A stretch of DNA of 16,000 nt from Burkholderiales bacterium (lineage in GTDB: Bacteria > Pseudomonadota > Gammaproteobacteria > Burkholderiales > Burkholderiaceae_C): positions 1 through 16,000 of the forward strand of contig SXXD01000138.1 in NCBI GenBank assembly GCA_005789685.1, given 5' to 3'. Shown one piece after another: positions 1-6,557 of the stretch (the stretch's first letter is position 1; every line of letters starts with the position of its first letter). Position numbers and translations under genes: made by a program. Under the pieces are notes generated by a model. The model was not told the origin of the DNA, searched no databases, and saw nothing but the letters and a program-made list of their open reading frames with translations.

Positions 1-232
1 CCGGTGTCAGGTACAAATGGTGCGGCTCTTTGCCGGTAGGAATGCGCTTGGTTTCAGTCCAAGTAACGGGGTCAATGACACTGACATTCCCATCGAGAGA
101 ATTTAAGACAAAAATGGGGGCCGGTGCTTGCACCGCAGGCTCAGGGGGTGCAGGTTTAGGTCCTGAGGACATGGCTGAAGCAAGGCCGAATGTGGCCAAA
201 CCAATTGTGAAGGTCAGTGCTTGTAAGATCAT
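1..232 (-). CDS. Exported YVTN-type beta-propeller protein, 3' part outside window
   Basis: This is the N-terminal part (77 codons) of a minus-strand gene that leaves the window at base 1 with no stop. The first 20 or so residues are hydrophobic and end in LASA, which looks like a Sec signal peptide, although it has no basic residue near its start. A Pro/Ala-rich linker follows (residues about 23-38), then the start of a propeller blade: PIFVLNSLDGNVSVIDP, a TWTETKRIPTG segment and PHHLYLTP. The pattern of a strand with a bound name, 'V-S-V-I-D' and 'I-P-T-G-x-x-P-H' is typical of YVTN/cytochrome d1-like beta-propellers, which act in the periplasm in binding or redox roles. The substrate cannot be told from this fragment. 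The ATG at 232 has AAGGA directly against it, too close for an ideal ribosome site, so the exact start is uncertain. The gene is divergent from the hydrolase at 325. Confidence 0.72.
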   Translation of the reverse strand, partial: MILQALTFTIGLATFGLASAMSSGPKPAPPEPAVQAPAPIFVLNSLDGNVSVIDPVTWTETKRIPTGKEPHHLYLTP

Positions 233-284
233 TCCTTGAGTGTAATGGGGTATTGGAAGGCATCCCTGCTTATCTAGCGCAATC

Positions 285-314
285 TTTTTAATTTTTGAGG
301 TTTTCTAGTGTCAA
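285..314 (-). promoter_or_regulatory. Putative sigma70 promoter of the beta-propeller gene
   Basis: On the minus strand there is a perfect -35 hexamer TTGACA (314-309), an 18-base A-rich spacer and a TAAAAA -10 element (290-285). It points at the propeller gene, whose ATG at 232 would lie about 45 bases after the transcription start. The -35 is strong and the -10 matches four of six consensus bases. It lies inside the divergent gap and reaches into the presumed leader of the plus-strand hydrolase gene. No comparably good promoter is visible for the hydrolase. Confidence 0.4.
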
Positions 315-324
315 AATTGTCTGC

Positions 325-1128
325 ATGACTGACCCCTCTCCGATCTCCATCTTGGGTGTTGACTTAGAAGTTAAACACATCCCGCTGGACAAGCCTTTGG
401 CCTTCAAGGCCAGCGCTCCAAGTTGCGTTTTCTTGCACGAAGGACTGGGCAGCGTCGCCCTTTGGAAAGATTGGCCAACTCAAATATGCCAAACCCTGGA
501 ATGTGAAGGCTGGGTTTATTCACGCCGAGGCTATGGGTACTCTGAAAGCATTTTTGATGTGCGCGGGGCTGGAAAACTTCAATCGAACTACATGCATTGG
601 GAGGCTTTGGAAGTTCTTCCCGCTTTGTTGACGCATTTAAAAATTGCCAATCCCCTTTTGATTGGCCACTCCGATGGTGGCACAATTGCACTGATTCATG
701 CCAGCCAGTTTCCAGTTGCAGGCTGTGTGGTCATGGCACCCCATGTGATGATGGAAGACATTTCTATTCAAGCCATCTCTCATGCACGAGATCACTTTGA
801 AAAACTCAGACCCAAGTTAGCAGCCTTTCACAAAGATGTCGATGTCGCCTTTTGGCAGTGGAACGATGTGTGGTTGAGTGAAGCCTTTAGAAGCTTTGAC
901 ATTCGGCCCTTGCTTTCAAAAATTCAATCGCCCTTGATGGCCATTCAAGGCGTCAATGATCCTTATGGGACCATGTCACAAATTGATGAAATTGCAGCGC
1001 ACGCACCTCAAACTCAGTTGGTGAAATTAGAGAACTGTGGACACAGTCCTCACAAGGACCAGCCTTTGGAAGTGCTTCAGGCTTTGAAGTATTTTTCGAG
1101 TTCACTGGGCAAGATCCAGCGCCATTGA
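325..1128 (+). CDS. Alpha/beta hydrolase
   Basis: This is a 267-residue protein with the alpha/beta hydrolase fold, probably a cytoplasmic esterase or C-C/ester hydrolase; no signal peptide is visible. An HEGLGS motif near residues 38-43 fits the HG-type oxyanion-hole loop. The nucleophile elbow is GHSDGG with Ser116. The acid is probably Asp212 in GVNDPYG and the base His240 in ENCGHSPH, giving a complete Ser-Asp-His triad in the usual order and spacing. A cap region lies between about 145 and 200. I chose the ATG at 325. The frame is open further upstream to a TTG at 295, but the conserved fold begins after 325 and the extra ten residues look like leader sequence. No good ribosome site precedes either start. 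This is the only plus-strand gene in the window. Its last 52 bases overlap the tail of the convergent rsuA-type gene. The substrate is unknown; similar proteins are often annotated only as hydrolases. Confidence 0.85.
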   Translation: MTDPSPISILGVDLEVKHIPLDKPLAFKASAPSCVFLHEGLGSVALWKDWPTQICQTLECEGWVYSRRGYGYSESIFDVRGAGKLQSNYMHWEALEVLPALLTHLKIANPLLIGHSDGGTIALIHASQFPVAGCVVMAPHVMMEDISIQAISHARDHFEKLRPKLAAFHKDVDVAFWQWNDVWLSEAFRSFDIRPLLSKIQSPLMAIQGVNDPYGTMSQIDEIAAHAPQTQLVKLENCGHSPHKDQPLEVLQALKYFSSSLGKIQRH

Positions 1129-1811
1129 CCGGGCGCCAAATCTGCTGGCAATTGCAAATTGCCAATGGCACTGCGGTGCAGTCCTTCCACCCGGTTGCCA
1201 ACAGCTGCCAACATGCGCTTGACTTGGTGGTACTTGCCCTCTGTGAGAGTGAGTTTCAAATGGGTGTCTGACACCTTTTCACAGGCTGCTGCTTGAACAG
1301 GCTTTGGACTGTCATCTAGCACCACGCCTGACAATAATTTTTCCACTTGTTGCGCCGTGATCTCGTGCTTGGTGGTGACCTCATACACCTTGGGCATGTG
1401 GTGCTTGGGTGAACTCATGCGGTGAATGAACTTGCCATCATCGGTGAGCAACAACAAGCCCGTGGTGTCTTGGTCTAAGCGCCCTACTGCTTGAACGCCT
1501 TGCACCGCAGCTTTTTGAGGGCGCAGTCTTAAAGGGGAAGGCAACAAGGTGTAGATGCTGGGCCAAGTAGAAGGCTTTTGTGAGCACTCTGTGCCTGTGG
1601 GCTTGTGCAGCATGAGGTAAGCGCGATCAAAGTAAGGCCACTCTGTGCCCTGCACTTTGAACTTGAGATTTTCCAGATCAAAGAAAACACCAGGGTCTTC
1701 TTGAAGCTCATTGTTCACGCTCACATAGCCTTGCTGCACCAAACCTGCGCACACGCGGCGTGTGCCGAAACCTTGGCTAAAGAGGACGTCCTCTAAGCGC
1801 ATGGGTTTCAT
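1077..1811 (-). CDS. rsuA: RsuA-family 16S rRNA pseudouridine synthase
   Basis: This 244-residue protein is very probably the enzyme that converts a uridine of 16S rRNA (U516 in E. coli) to pseudouridine during small-subunit assembly. Residues 4-50 form an S4 RNA-binding domain (MRLEDVLFSQGFGTRR, then LVQQGYVSVN). The catalytic motif GRLDQDTTGLLLLTDDG carries the nucleophile Asp113. SSPKHHMPKVYEV (about 133-145) and EGKYHQVKRMLAAVGNRV (about 191-208) are the other hallmark blocks of the RsuA/RluB/E/F family. Length is close to the 231 residues of E. coli RsuA. The start could be the ATG at 1811 or at 1802, and the S4 domain fits both; neither has a strong ribosome site. It lies 36 bases after ettA in the same direction, so the two translation-related genes may share a transcript. 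Its 3' end overlaps the hydrolase gene on the other strand. A different uridine target within the family cannot be excluded. Confidence 0.88.
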   Translation of the reverse strand: MKPMRLEDVLFSQGFGTRRVCAGLVQQGYVSVNNELQEDPGVFFDLENLKFKVQGTEWPYFDRAYLMLHKPTGTECSQKPSTWPSIYTLLPSPLRLRPQKAAVQGVQAVGRLDQDTTGLLLLTDDGKFIHRMSSPKHHMPKVYEVTTKHEITAQQVEKLLSGVVLDDSPKPVQAAACEKVSDTHLKLTLTEGKYHQVKRMLAAVGNRVEGLHRSAIGNLQLPADLAPGQWRWILPSELEKYFKA

Positions 1812-1847
1812 GTCACAACTCGCTCTGAGTTCACTCAGCTCAGTGAA

Positions 1848-3509
1848 TTATTTCAAGGCTTTAAAACGCACACGCTTAGGCTTGGCGCCCTCTTCGCCCA
1901 AACGCTTCTTCTTGTCGGCCTCATACTCTTGGTAGTTGCCATCAAAGAACACCCACTGGCTGTCGCCTTCTGCGGCCAAGATGTGCGTCGCAATGCGGTC
2001 GAGGAACCATCGATCGTGGCTAATGACCATGACCGAGCCCGCGAACTCAAGCAAGGCATCTTCCAAGGCGCGCAATGTTTCCACGTCCAAGTCATTGGAG
2101 GGTTCGTCTAGCAGCAATACGTTGCCGCCTTCGATGAGGGTTTTGGCCAAGTGCAAACGACCGCGCTCACCACCCGACAACATGCCCACTTTCTTTTGCT
2201 GATCGCCACCATTGAAGTTGAAGCGGCCGCAATAGGCGCGGCTGGGCATTTGAAATTTACCGACGGTCATGATGTCTAAACCGCCAGACACATCTTCCCA
2301 AACGGTTTTTTCATTGGAAAGATCGTCACGATTTTGATCGACGAAGGCCATCTTCACGGTTTGCCCGACTTTGATGGTTCCGCTGTCTGGTTGCTCTTTG
2401 CCAGAGATCAGTTTAAAGAGCGTTGATTTACCGGCGCCGTTAGGCCCGATGATACCGACGATCGCGCCAGCGGGAACTTGAAAGCTTAGATTGTCAATTA
2501 ACAAACGATCGCCAAAAGACTTGCTGACGTTGGTGAATTCGAAAACTTCGTTGCCCAAGCGCTCGGCCACAGGTATGAAAATTTCTTGTGTTTCATTGCG
2601 TTTTTGGTAGTCGAAATCGCTCAGTTCTTCAAAGCGTGCCAAACGCGCCTTGCTCTTGGCTTGACGACCTTTCGGGTTGGAACGGGCCCACTCCAATTCT
2701 TTTTTCATGGCTTTGGTGCGTGCGTCTTCTGTACGTTGCTCTTGACCCAAGCGCGCCTCTTTTTGCTCTAACCAATTGGAATAGTTGCCTTTGTAGGGAA
2801 TGCCGTGTCCGCGGTCAAGTTCCAAGATCCATTCGGCCGCATTGTCCAAGAAATAGCGATCGTGGGTAATGGCCACCACGGTGCCTGGGAAGCGTTGCAA
2901 AAACAATTCGAGCCAATCGACACTCTCTGCGTCCAAGTGGTTGGTGGGTTCGTCAAGCAGCAACATGTCCGGGCGACTGAGCAACAAACGGCACAAAGCC
3001 ACACGGCGTTTTTCACCGCCAGAGAGTTTGCCAATGATGGCGTCCCATGGGGGCAAGCGCAAAGCGTCTGCTGCAATTTCCAGTTGGTGATCGGATGCGT
3101 CGCCAGCTGTGGCGATGATGGCCTCGAGTTTGGCTTGCTCTGCAGCCAGGGCATCAAAATCGGCGTCTTCTTCAGCGTAAGCTGCATAAACTTCTTCAAG
3201 GCGTGCTTGCGCCGCTTTCACTTCGCCCATGCCACCTTCCACGGCTTCGCGAACAGTTTCGTCGGGATCCATCTGCGGCTCTTGGGGCAGATAACCAATT
3301 TTGAGGCCTGCCATGGGAATGGCTTCGCCTTCAATTTCCTTGTCAATGCCGGCCATGATTTTCAGCAGCGTTGACTTGCCTGAACCGTTTAAGCCAAGCA
3401 CGCCGATTTTGGCGCCAGGAAAGAAACTGAGGGAAATGTCTTTGAGAATGTGCCGCTTCGGCGGCACGATCTTGCCGACGCGGTTCATAGAAAAAACGTA
3501 TTGGGCCAT
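1848..3509 (-). CDS. ettA: Energy-dependent translational throttle protein EttA (ABC-F ATPase)
   Basis: EttA is a soluble ABC-F protein that binds the ribosomal E site and gates entry into elongation according to the ATP/ADP state. The protein has 553 residues, nearly the same as E. coli EttA (555). The first ATPase domain has Walker A GLNGSGKST (39-47), signature LSGGE (162-166) and Walker B LLLDEPTNHLD with catalytic Glu187. The acidic 'arm' insertion is at about 95-140. A charged linker helix pair (about 245-300, with SNPKGRQAKSKARL) joins it to the second domain: GPNGAGKST (355-363), LSGGERGR (444-451), LLLDEPSNDLD with Glu469. I chose the ATG at 3509 because MAQYVFSMNRVGK matches the usual EttA N-terminus. 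The frame continues 15 codons further up, but that stretch is not EttA-like. The spacing to rsuA (36 bases) suggests co-transcription, and a structured 130-base gap precedes the gene. Confidence 0.95.
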   Translation of the reverse strand: MAQYVFSMNRVGKIVPPKRHILKDISLSFFPGAKIGVLGLNGSGKSTLLKIMAGIDKEIEGEAIPMAGLKIGYLPQEPQMDPDETVREAVEGGMGEVKAAQARLEEVYAAYAEEDADFDALAAEQAKLEAIIATAGDASDHQLEIAADALRLPPWDAIIGKLSGGEKRRVALCRLLLSRPDMLLLDEPTNHLDAESVDWLELFLQRFPGTVVAITHDRYFLDNAAEWILELDRGHGIPYKGNYSNWLEQKEARLGQEQRTEDARTKAMKKELEWARSNPKGRQAKSKARLARFEELSDFDYQKRNETQEIFIPVAERLGNEVFEFTNVSKSFGDRLLIDNLSFQVPAGAIVGIIGPNGAGKSTLFKLISGKEQPDSGTIKVGQTVKMAFVDQNRDDLSNEKTVWEDVSGGLDIMTVGKFQMPSRAYCGRFNFNGGDQQKKVGMLSGGERGRLHLAKTLIEGGNVLLLDEPSNDLDVETLRALEDALLEFAGSVMVISHDRWFLDRIATHILAAEGDSQWVFFDGNYQEYEADKKKRLGEEGAKPKRVRFKALK

Positions 3510-3571
3510 GGCTGGGATGCTCTTCAAAAAGGGAGGGGAAAGATGATTTTCCAAAAGCGGAACTTAATTTT

Positions 3572-3629
3572 CCCTAACCCGTGATTATCCCTGTCTTTAG
3601 GGACCCCTTCAGGGGTTTCTAGCCCTGAA
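3572..3629 (-). repeat. Nested inverted repeats between the exonuclease gene and ettA
   Basis: Several short perfect inverted repeats share arms in this stretch. They are TTCAGGG (3608-3614) with CCCTGAA (3623-3629), ACCCCT (3603-3608) with AGGGGT (3611-3616), TCCCT (3588-3592) with AGGGA (3599-3603), and CCCTAA (3572-3577) with TTAGGG (3597-3602). Some pairings exclude each other. In minus-strand RNA this is the 3' untranslated region of the recCBD-exonuclease transcript and, on read-through, the leader of ettA. No U-run follows any stem, so it is not a standard intrinsic terminator. It could be a transcript-end stabiliser, a weak terminator or an attenuator. The repeats are seen directly; the role is inference. 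Confidence 0.5.
3584..3612 (-). promoter_or_regulatory. Possible ettA promoter
   Basis: Read on the minus strand, CTGAAG (3612-3607), a 17-base spacer and GATAAT (3589-3584) resemble a sigma70 promoter with a good -10 and a weak -35. It would start transcription about 70 bases before the ettA ATG at 3509. It lies within the inverted repeats, which makes both readings less certain. No better promoter is visible in the gap. Confidence 0.28.
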
Positions 3630-3639
3630 ATTTTTCAAA

Positions 3640-4557
3640 TTACAAGACTCGATCGCCCGATTTACCACTTCGGCTTGAAAATTGAACCTGCGCGTCTTGG
3701 GTTTCTAGGCCAATTCTGGCGGCCCTTCCCCCGTAAACCTGTGATTTGAGCCAATCCGCCTCTGCTTCCAAAGCCTCAACTGACTTCACAGCTGTAGACC
3801 AAACTTTGGCTTCGGCATCCCATCGGTAGCCACGGGCTTTGAGTTTGTCTTTGGTCTCGAAGGGCGAACCAAATGCTTTGACCACTGTTCGGGCTTGTTC
3901 TGCTGACTTAAAAAGTTGTTGCAGGCCTGTAGATGGCATGTCGTCTGGCTGGGCCTTCAAGGGCGCAGACAAGACCCGGAGCAAAGCATGGCAATCTACT
4001 TGTGCACGGTGCGCATCGTAAAACCATCCCAATTCGCTGCACAAAAATTCCAGCTTGGCCGACCCCAAACCCTGCGCCTTCCAGTTGATGCCGGCAAACG
4101 AGCAGGCCCATGCTTTGTGCTCAAACACCTCTAGTCGGTTTTCAACGAAGGGGCGATCGAAGCCAGCGTTGTGGGCCACTATGAGGTCTGCGCGTTGCAC
4201 CATGTCAATGATTTTGGCTTCATTGAGTTTTTGGCCTTTCACATCTTGGGAAGTGATACCTGTGAGTTTCACAATTTCTGGTGGGATGGGTCTGCCTGGA
4301 TCTTCGAAATCTTCATAGACCTCAACCACACCCACAGGTTGACCCGTCTGCATATCAACAGCCACAGACAGCATGGCCAACTCGATGATGTTTTCGGCGC
4401 GCCAATCTAGGCCTGTCGTTTCCGTGTCCAAAATGAGGACCCGCTTGGTCGCTGCGCCAGACCCAGGTCCAAAATCAAGAATTGGAACCAAGCGTCGTTT
4501 GACTTTGAAGTCTGGGTGGGCTGACAACTTCTCAGCCATTTCATCGAAATTCATCAT
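3640..4557 (-). CDS. DnaQ-fold (DEDDh) 3'-5' exonuclease with C-terminal extra module
   Basis: This 305-residue protein is a 3'-5' exonuclease of the DNA polymerase III epsilon/RNase T superfamily. All DEDDh active-site residues are present: Asp44 and Glu46 in DTETTG (Exo I), Asp134 in HNAGFDRPF (Exo II), and His183 and Asp188 in HRAQVD (Exo III). The nuclease domain spans about 38-200. After it comes a short module (about 226-275) with KLKARGYRWDAEAKVW and WLKSQVYGG, a Trp- and charge-rich pattern that I recall at the C-terminus of other stand-alone epsilon-like nucleases, where it may bind DNA. It lacks the polymerase-clamp and alpha-subunit tail that mark the replicative epsilon, so it is probably a repair exonuclease, not dnaQ itself. 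Two ATGs lie in a row (4557 and 4554). It follows recD by 23 bases and is probably in the same operon. This context suggests a role in end trimming during recombination, which is inference. Confidence 0.85.
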   Translation of the reverse strand: MMNFDEMAEKLSAHPDFKVKRRLVPILDFGPGSGAATKRVLILDTETTGLDWRAENIIELAMLSVAVDMQTGQPVGVVEVYEDFEDPGRPIPPEIVKLTGITSQDVKGQKLNEAKIIDMVQRADLIVAHNAGFDRPFVENRLEVFEHKAWACSFAGINWKAQGLGSAKLEFLCSELGWFYDAHRAQVDCHALLRVLSAPLKAQPDDMPSTGLQQLFKSAEQARTVVKAFGSPFETKDKLKARGYRWDAEAKVWSTAVKSVEALEAEADWLKSQVYGGRAARIGLETQDAQVQFSSRSGKSGDRVL

Positions 4558-4580
4558 TGCTCACTTTTTTTCTGAAGTGC

Positions 4581-6557
4581 CTATTTTGACGGATGAAACA
4601 GGGCCTCTGCCAGACCGCCACTTCGGGTGACTCGCTGCGCTACTGCGTTGAACAAGACCGAAGCGTTTGGAGCCCACCAGCTTAAGCGCGATTTAGCACG
4701 CGTGACGCCGGTGTAAAGCAGTTCACGTGTGAGCACGGGGGAATCTCGGTCTGGCAGCACCAGAAGCACATGGCCGTATTCCGAACCTTGCGATTTGTGA
4801 ACGGTCATGGCCCACACAGTTTCAACGGCATCCAAACGAGAAGGTAACACCCACCGCACACCGCCTTTGCCATCGGGGAATGCAACGCGAAGGCCATTGG
4901 CAGTGGGCAAACACTGGCCCACATCGCCGTTCATGAGCTGCAGGTGATAGTCATTGCGGATGACCATGATGGGACGTCCGACGAACCAGGCGTCTTGCGC
5001 TTTGGCTGGCTGGAAGTTTCTTTCTTCGTTTTTAGAGAAGCCTAGTGCCATGGCGATTTGCTGATTCAAAGATTGAACACCCCATGCGCCTTGTCGCAGT
5101 GCACACAGCACTTGAAACTCACTGAAACGGCTCAGCAACTGAAGGGCCTGCGCGTTGTCACAGAGGGCATCGGCTTGTTGCAGCGGTTTCAAAACTTCCA
5201 ACCACGCGGACCACCCTTCACGCAATGCATGAACAACTTCTGGCTGCAAATGCCCTTGCGGCCTTTCGCGCCATCCATCTGGCCACCTTTGAACCTCTGG
5301 CTTTTCAATGTTCTCCGAAGCGCTGGCACTGCTTAAGGCATGCCATTGTTTTTTGATTTGCAATTGATCGCCATCGTTGATCAGTTTGGCCCATTGACCG
5401 ATAGCGCTGTTGGCATGAAAGCGTCGACTGACATGGAGCACCGCAGTTTGTTCTGGCAAGGTGTAGGTTTGGGTGGGGTGCGCTTGGGTGGCGCTGTCTG
5501 CTAGGGCCGCACCCTCGCACAATTGAGACCACACAGCGCCAGCCTCTACCGAGGCCAACTGATCTTTGTCACCCAACAAAACCAACCTAGCCTGTGCCGG
5601 TACACATTTCATCAATCGCGCCATGAGTTCTAGATCAATCATGGAGGCTTCGTCGACCACCACCAAGTCCGTTGCCAACGATGGCGCAGACCTTGCGGCT
5701 GCATCGGGGTTGTACTGCAACAGTTGGTGCAAGGTGACCGCATTGGATGGAAGACCTTCACCCCAACTCTCAGGCAAGCTGGCCAATGCCAACTGAATTG
5801 AGGAACTCAAGCGGCTGGCAGCCTTGCCCGTGGGGGCTGCCAAATGAATGCGCAAAGTTGTTTGTTGATCGTGAGCAGCTTGTTGAAGCAAGGCCAACAA
5901 GCGAACCACCGTGGTTGTTTTGCCTGTACCCGGACCGCCGGTAATGAGTGTCAGGCCTGCACGCAAAGCTTTGGCACAAGCGATGCGCTGCCAATCTGTT
6001 TCCTCGCTTTGAAGGCCGAACAGTTTGTTCAGTTTTTCATCGCTGTTCGCAGGTACTTCAAAGTTTTGCGACAGCCGCATTTGAACGGAAGCTTGAATGC
6101 TTTGCTCTGCTTGCCAAGCGCGCCTTAGGTACACACGTTGGGCTAGGCCATCTTCTTTGAAAGAAACCATGATGGGTGAGTGTTCGCCAATGGCCCATGG
6201 CATTGTTTTGGCAGCTTGAGCCCATGGGTTGTGTGGCACAGCGAACAAATCTGCAGGCTGTTCATCCAACTTTGAATTGACAAGCTGCTGATGCAATGCC
6301 TTGGTTTGCGCATCGGTCCAGTCAAGCAAATGCGCGGGGTCTTGGATCAAAGCATCAAGGTCCAAGCAAGCATGCCCTCTTCCCATTTGGTGGCTGACCA
6401 AAAGCGCCAGCAAATCGTGCAAAGGCTCTTGGGTGGCTTGATGTGACTTTAAAAATTGGAGCCATGCGACATCCAAAGCGGTCCACGGCCAACCTGCCAA
6501 CACAGATGTCAATTGGGGCGACACGATGTTGTTGATCGGGGCTTGTGATTGGGTCAT
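4581..6557 (-). CDS. recD: Exodeoxyribonuclease V alpha subunit RecD
   Basis: RecD is the 5'-3' superfamily 1 helicase of RecBCD and sets the pace of the complex before Chi. The protein has 658 residues (E. coli about 608). An N-terminal RecB-contacting region (1-170) precedes the motor: Walker A ITGGPGTGKTTT (Lys213), motif Ia/Q-side APTGKAASRL (about 241-250), Walker B DLVVVDEAS (302-305 DEAS), motif III LLGDKDQLASVEAG (328-340), motif V MTVHKSQGSEY (584-594) and motif VI LYTGVTRAK (614-622). All key motifs look intact. A less conserved stretch at about 350-460 accounts for the greater length. I chose the ATG at 6557 over the one at 6563. It makes the ATGA overlap with the recB stop and has AGGGG seven bases upstream, whereas the ATG at 6563 lies only one base after that AGGGG. 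Translation is probably coupled to recB. Confidence 0.95.
   Translation of the reverse strand: MTQSQAPINNIVSPQLTSVLAGWPWTALDVAWLQFLKSHQATQEPLHDLLALLVSHQMGRGHACLDLDALIQDPAHLLDWTDAQTKALHQQLVNSKLDEQPADLFAVPHNPWAQAAKTMPWAIGEHSPIMVSFKEDGLAQRVYLRRAWQAEQSIQASVQMRLSQNFEVPANSDEKLNKLFGLQSEETDWQRIACAKALRAGLTLITGGPGTGKTTTVVRLLALLQQAAHDQQTTLRIHLAAPTGKAASRLSSSIQLALASLPESWGEGLPSNAVTLHQLLQYNPDAAARSAPSLATDLVVVDEASMIDLELMARLMKCVPAQARLVLLGDKDQLASVEAGAVWSQLCEGAALADSATQAHPTQTYTLPEQTAVLHVSRRFHANSAIGQWAKLINDGDQLQIKKQWHALSSASASENIEKPEVQRWPDGWRERPQGHLQPEVVHALREGWSAWLEVLKPLQQADALCDNAQALQLLSRFSEFQVLCALRQGAWGVQSLNQQIAMALGFSKNEERNFQPAKAQDAWFVGRPIMVIRNDYHLQLMNGDVGQCLPTANGLRVAFPDGKGGVRWVLPSRLDAVETVWAMTVHKSQGSEYGHVLLVLPDRDSPVLTRELLYTGVTRAKSRLSWWAPNASVLFNAVAQRVTRSGGLAEALFHPSK

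Noticed and set aside
30..239. Plus-strand open frame of 69 codons at the left edge
   Set aside because: The minus strand of the same stretch encodes a signal peptide and a beta-propeller blade, which is a much better explanation.
295..324. Upstream TTG start for the hydrolase
   Set aside because: TTG is a rare start and the ten extra residues do not belong to the fold. The ATG at 325 is preferred, though not proven.
1825..1838. Hairpin CTGAGT/ACTCAG between ettA and rsuA
   Set aside because: The stem is short, with a 2-base loop (four if the end pair opens) and no U-run, in a 36-base gap. It is too weak to call a terminator.
2805..3374. Plus-strand open frame of 189 codons inside ettA
   Set aside because: It is fully antisense to a well-conserved EttA coding frame, has a Cys/Phe-rich composition typical of shadow frames and resembles no family.
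3510..3554. N-terminal extension of ettA by 15 codons
   Set aside because: EttA proteins begin at MAQY, and the extension has no family similarity, so the start was set at 3509.
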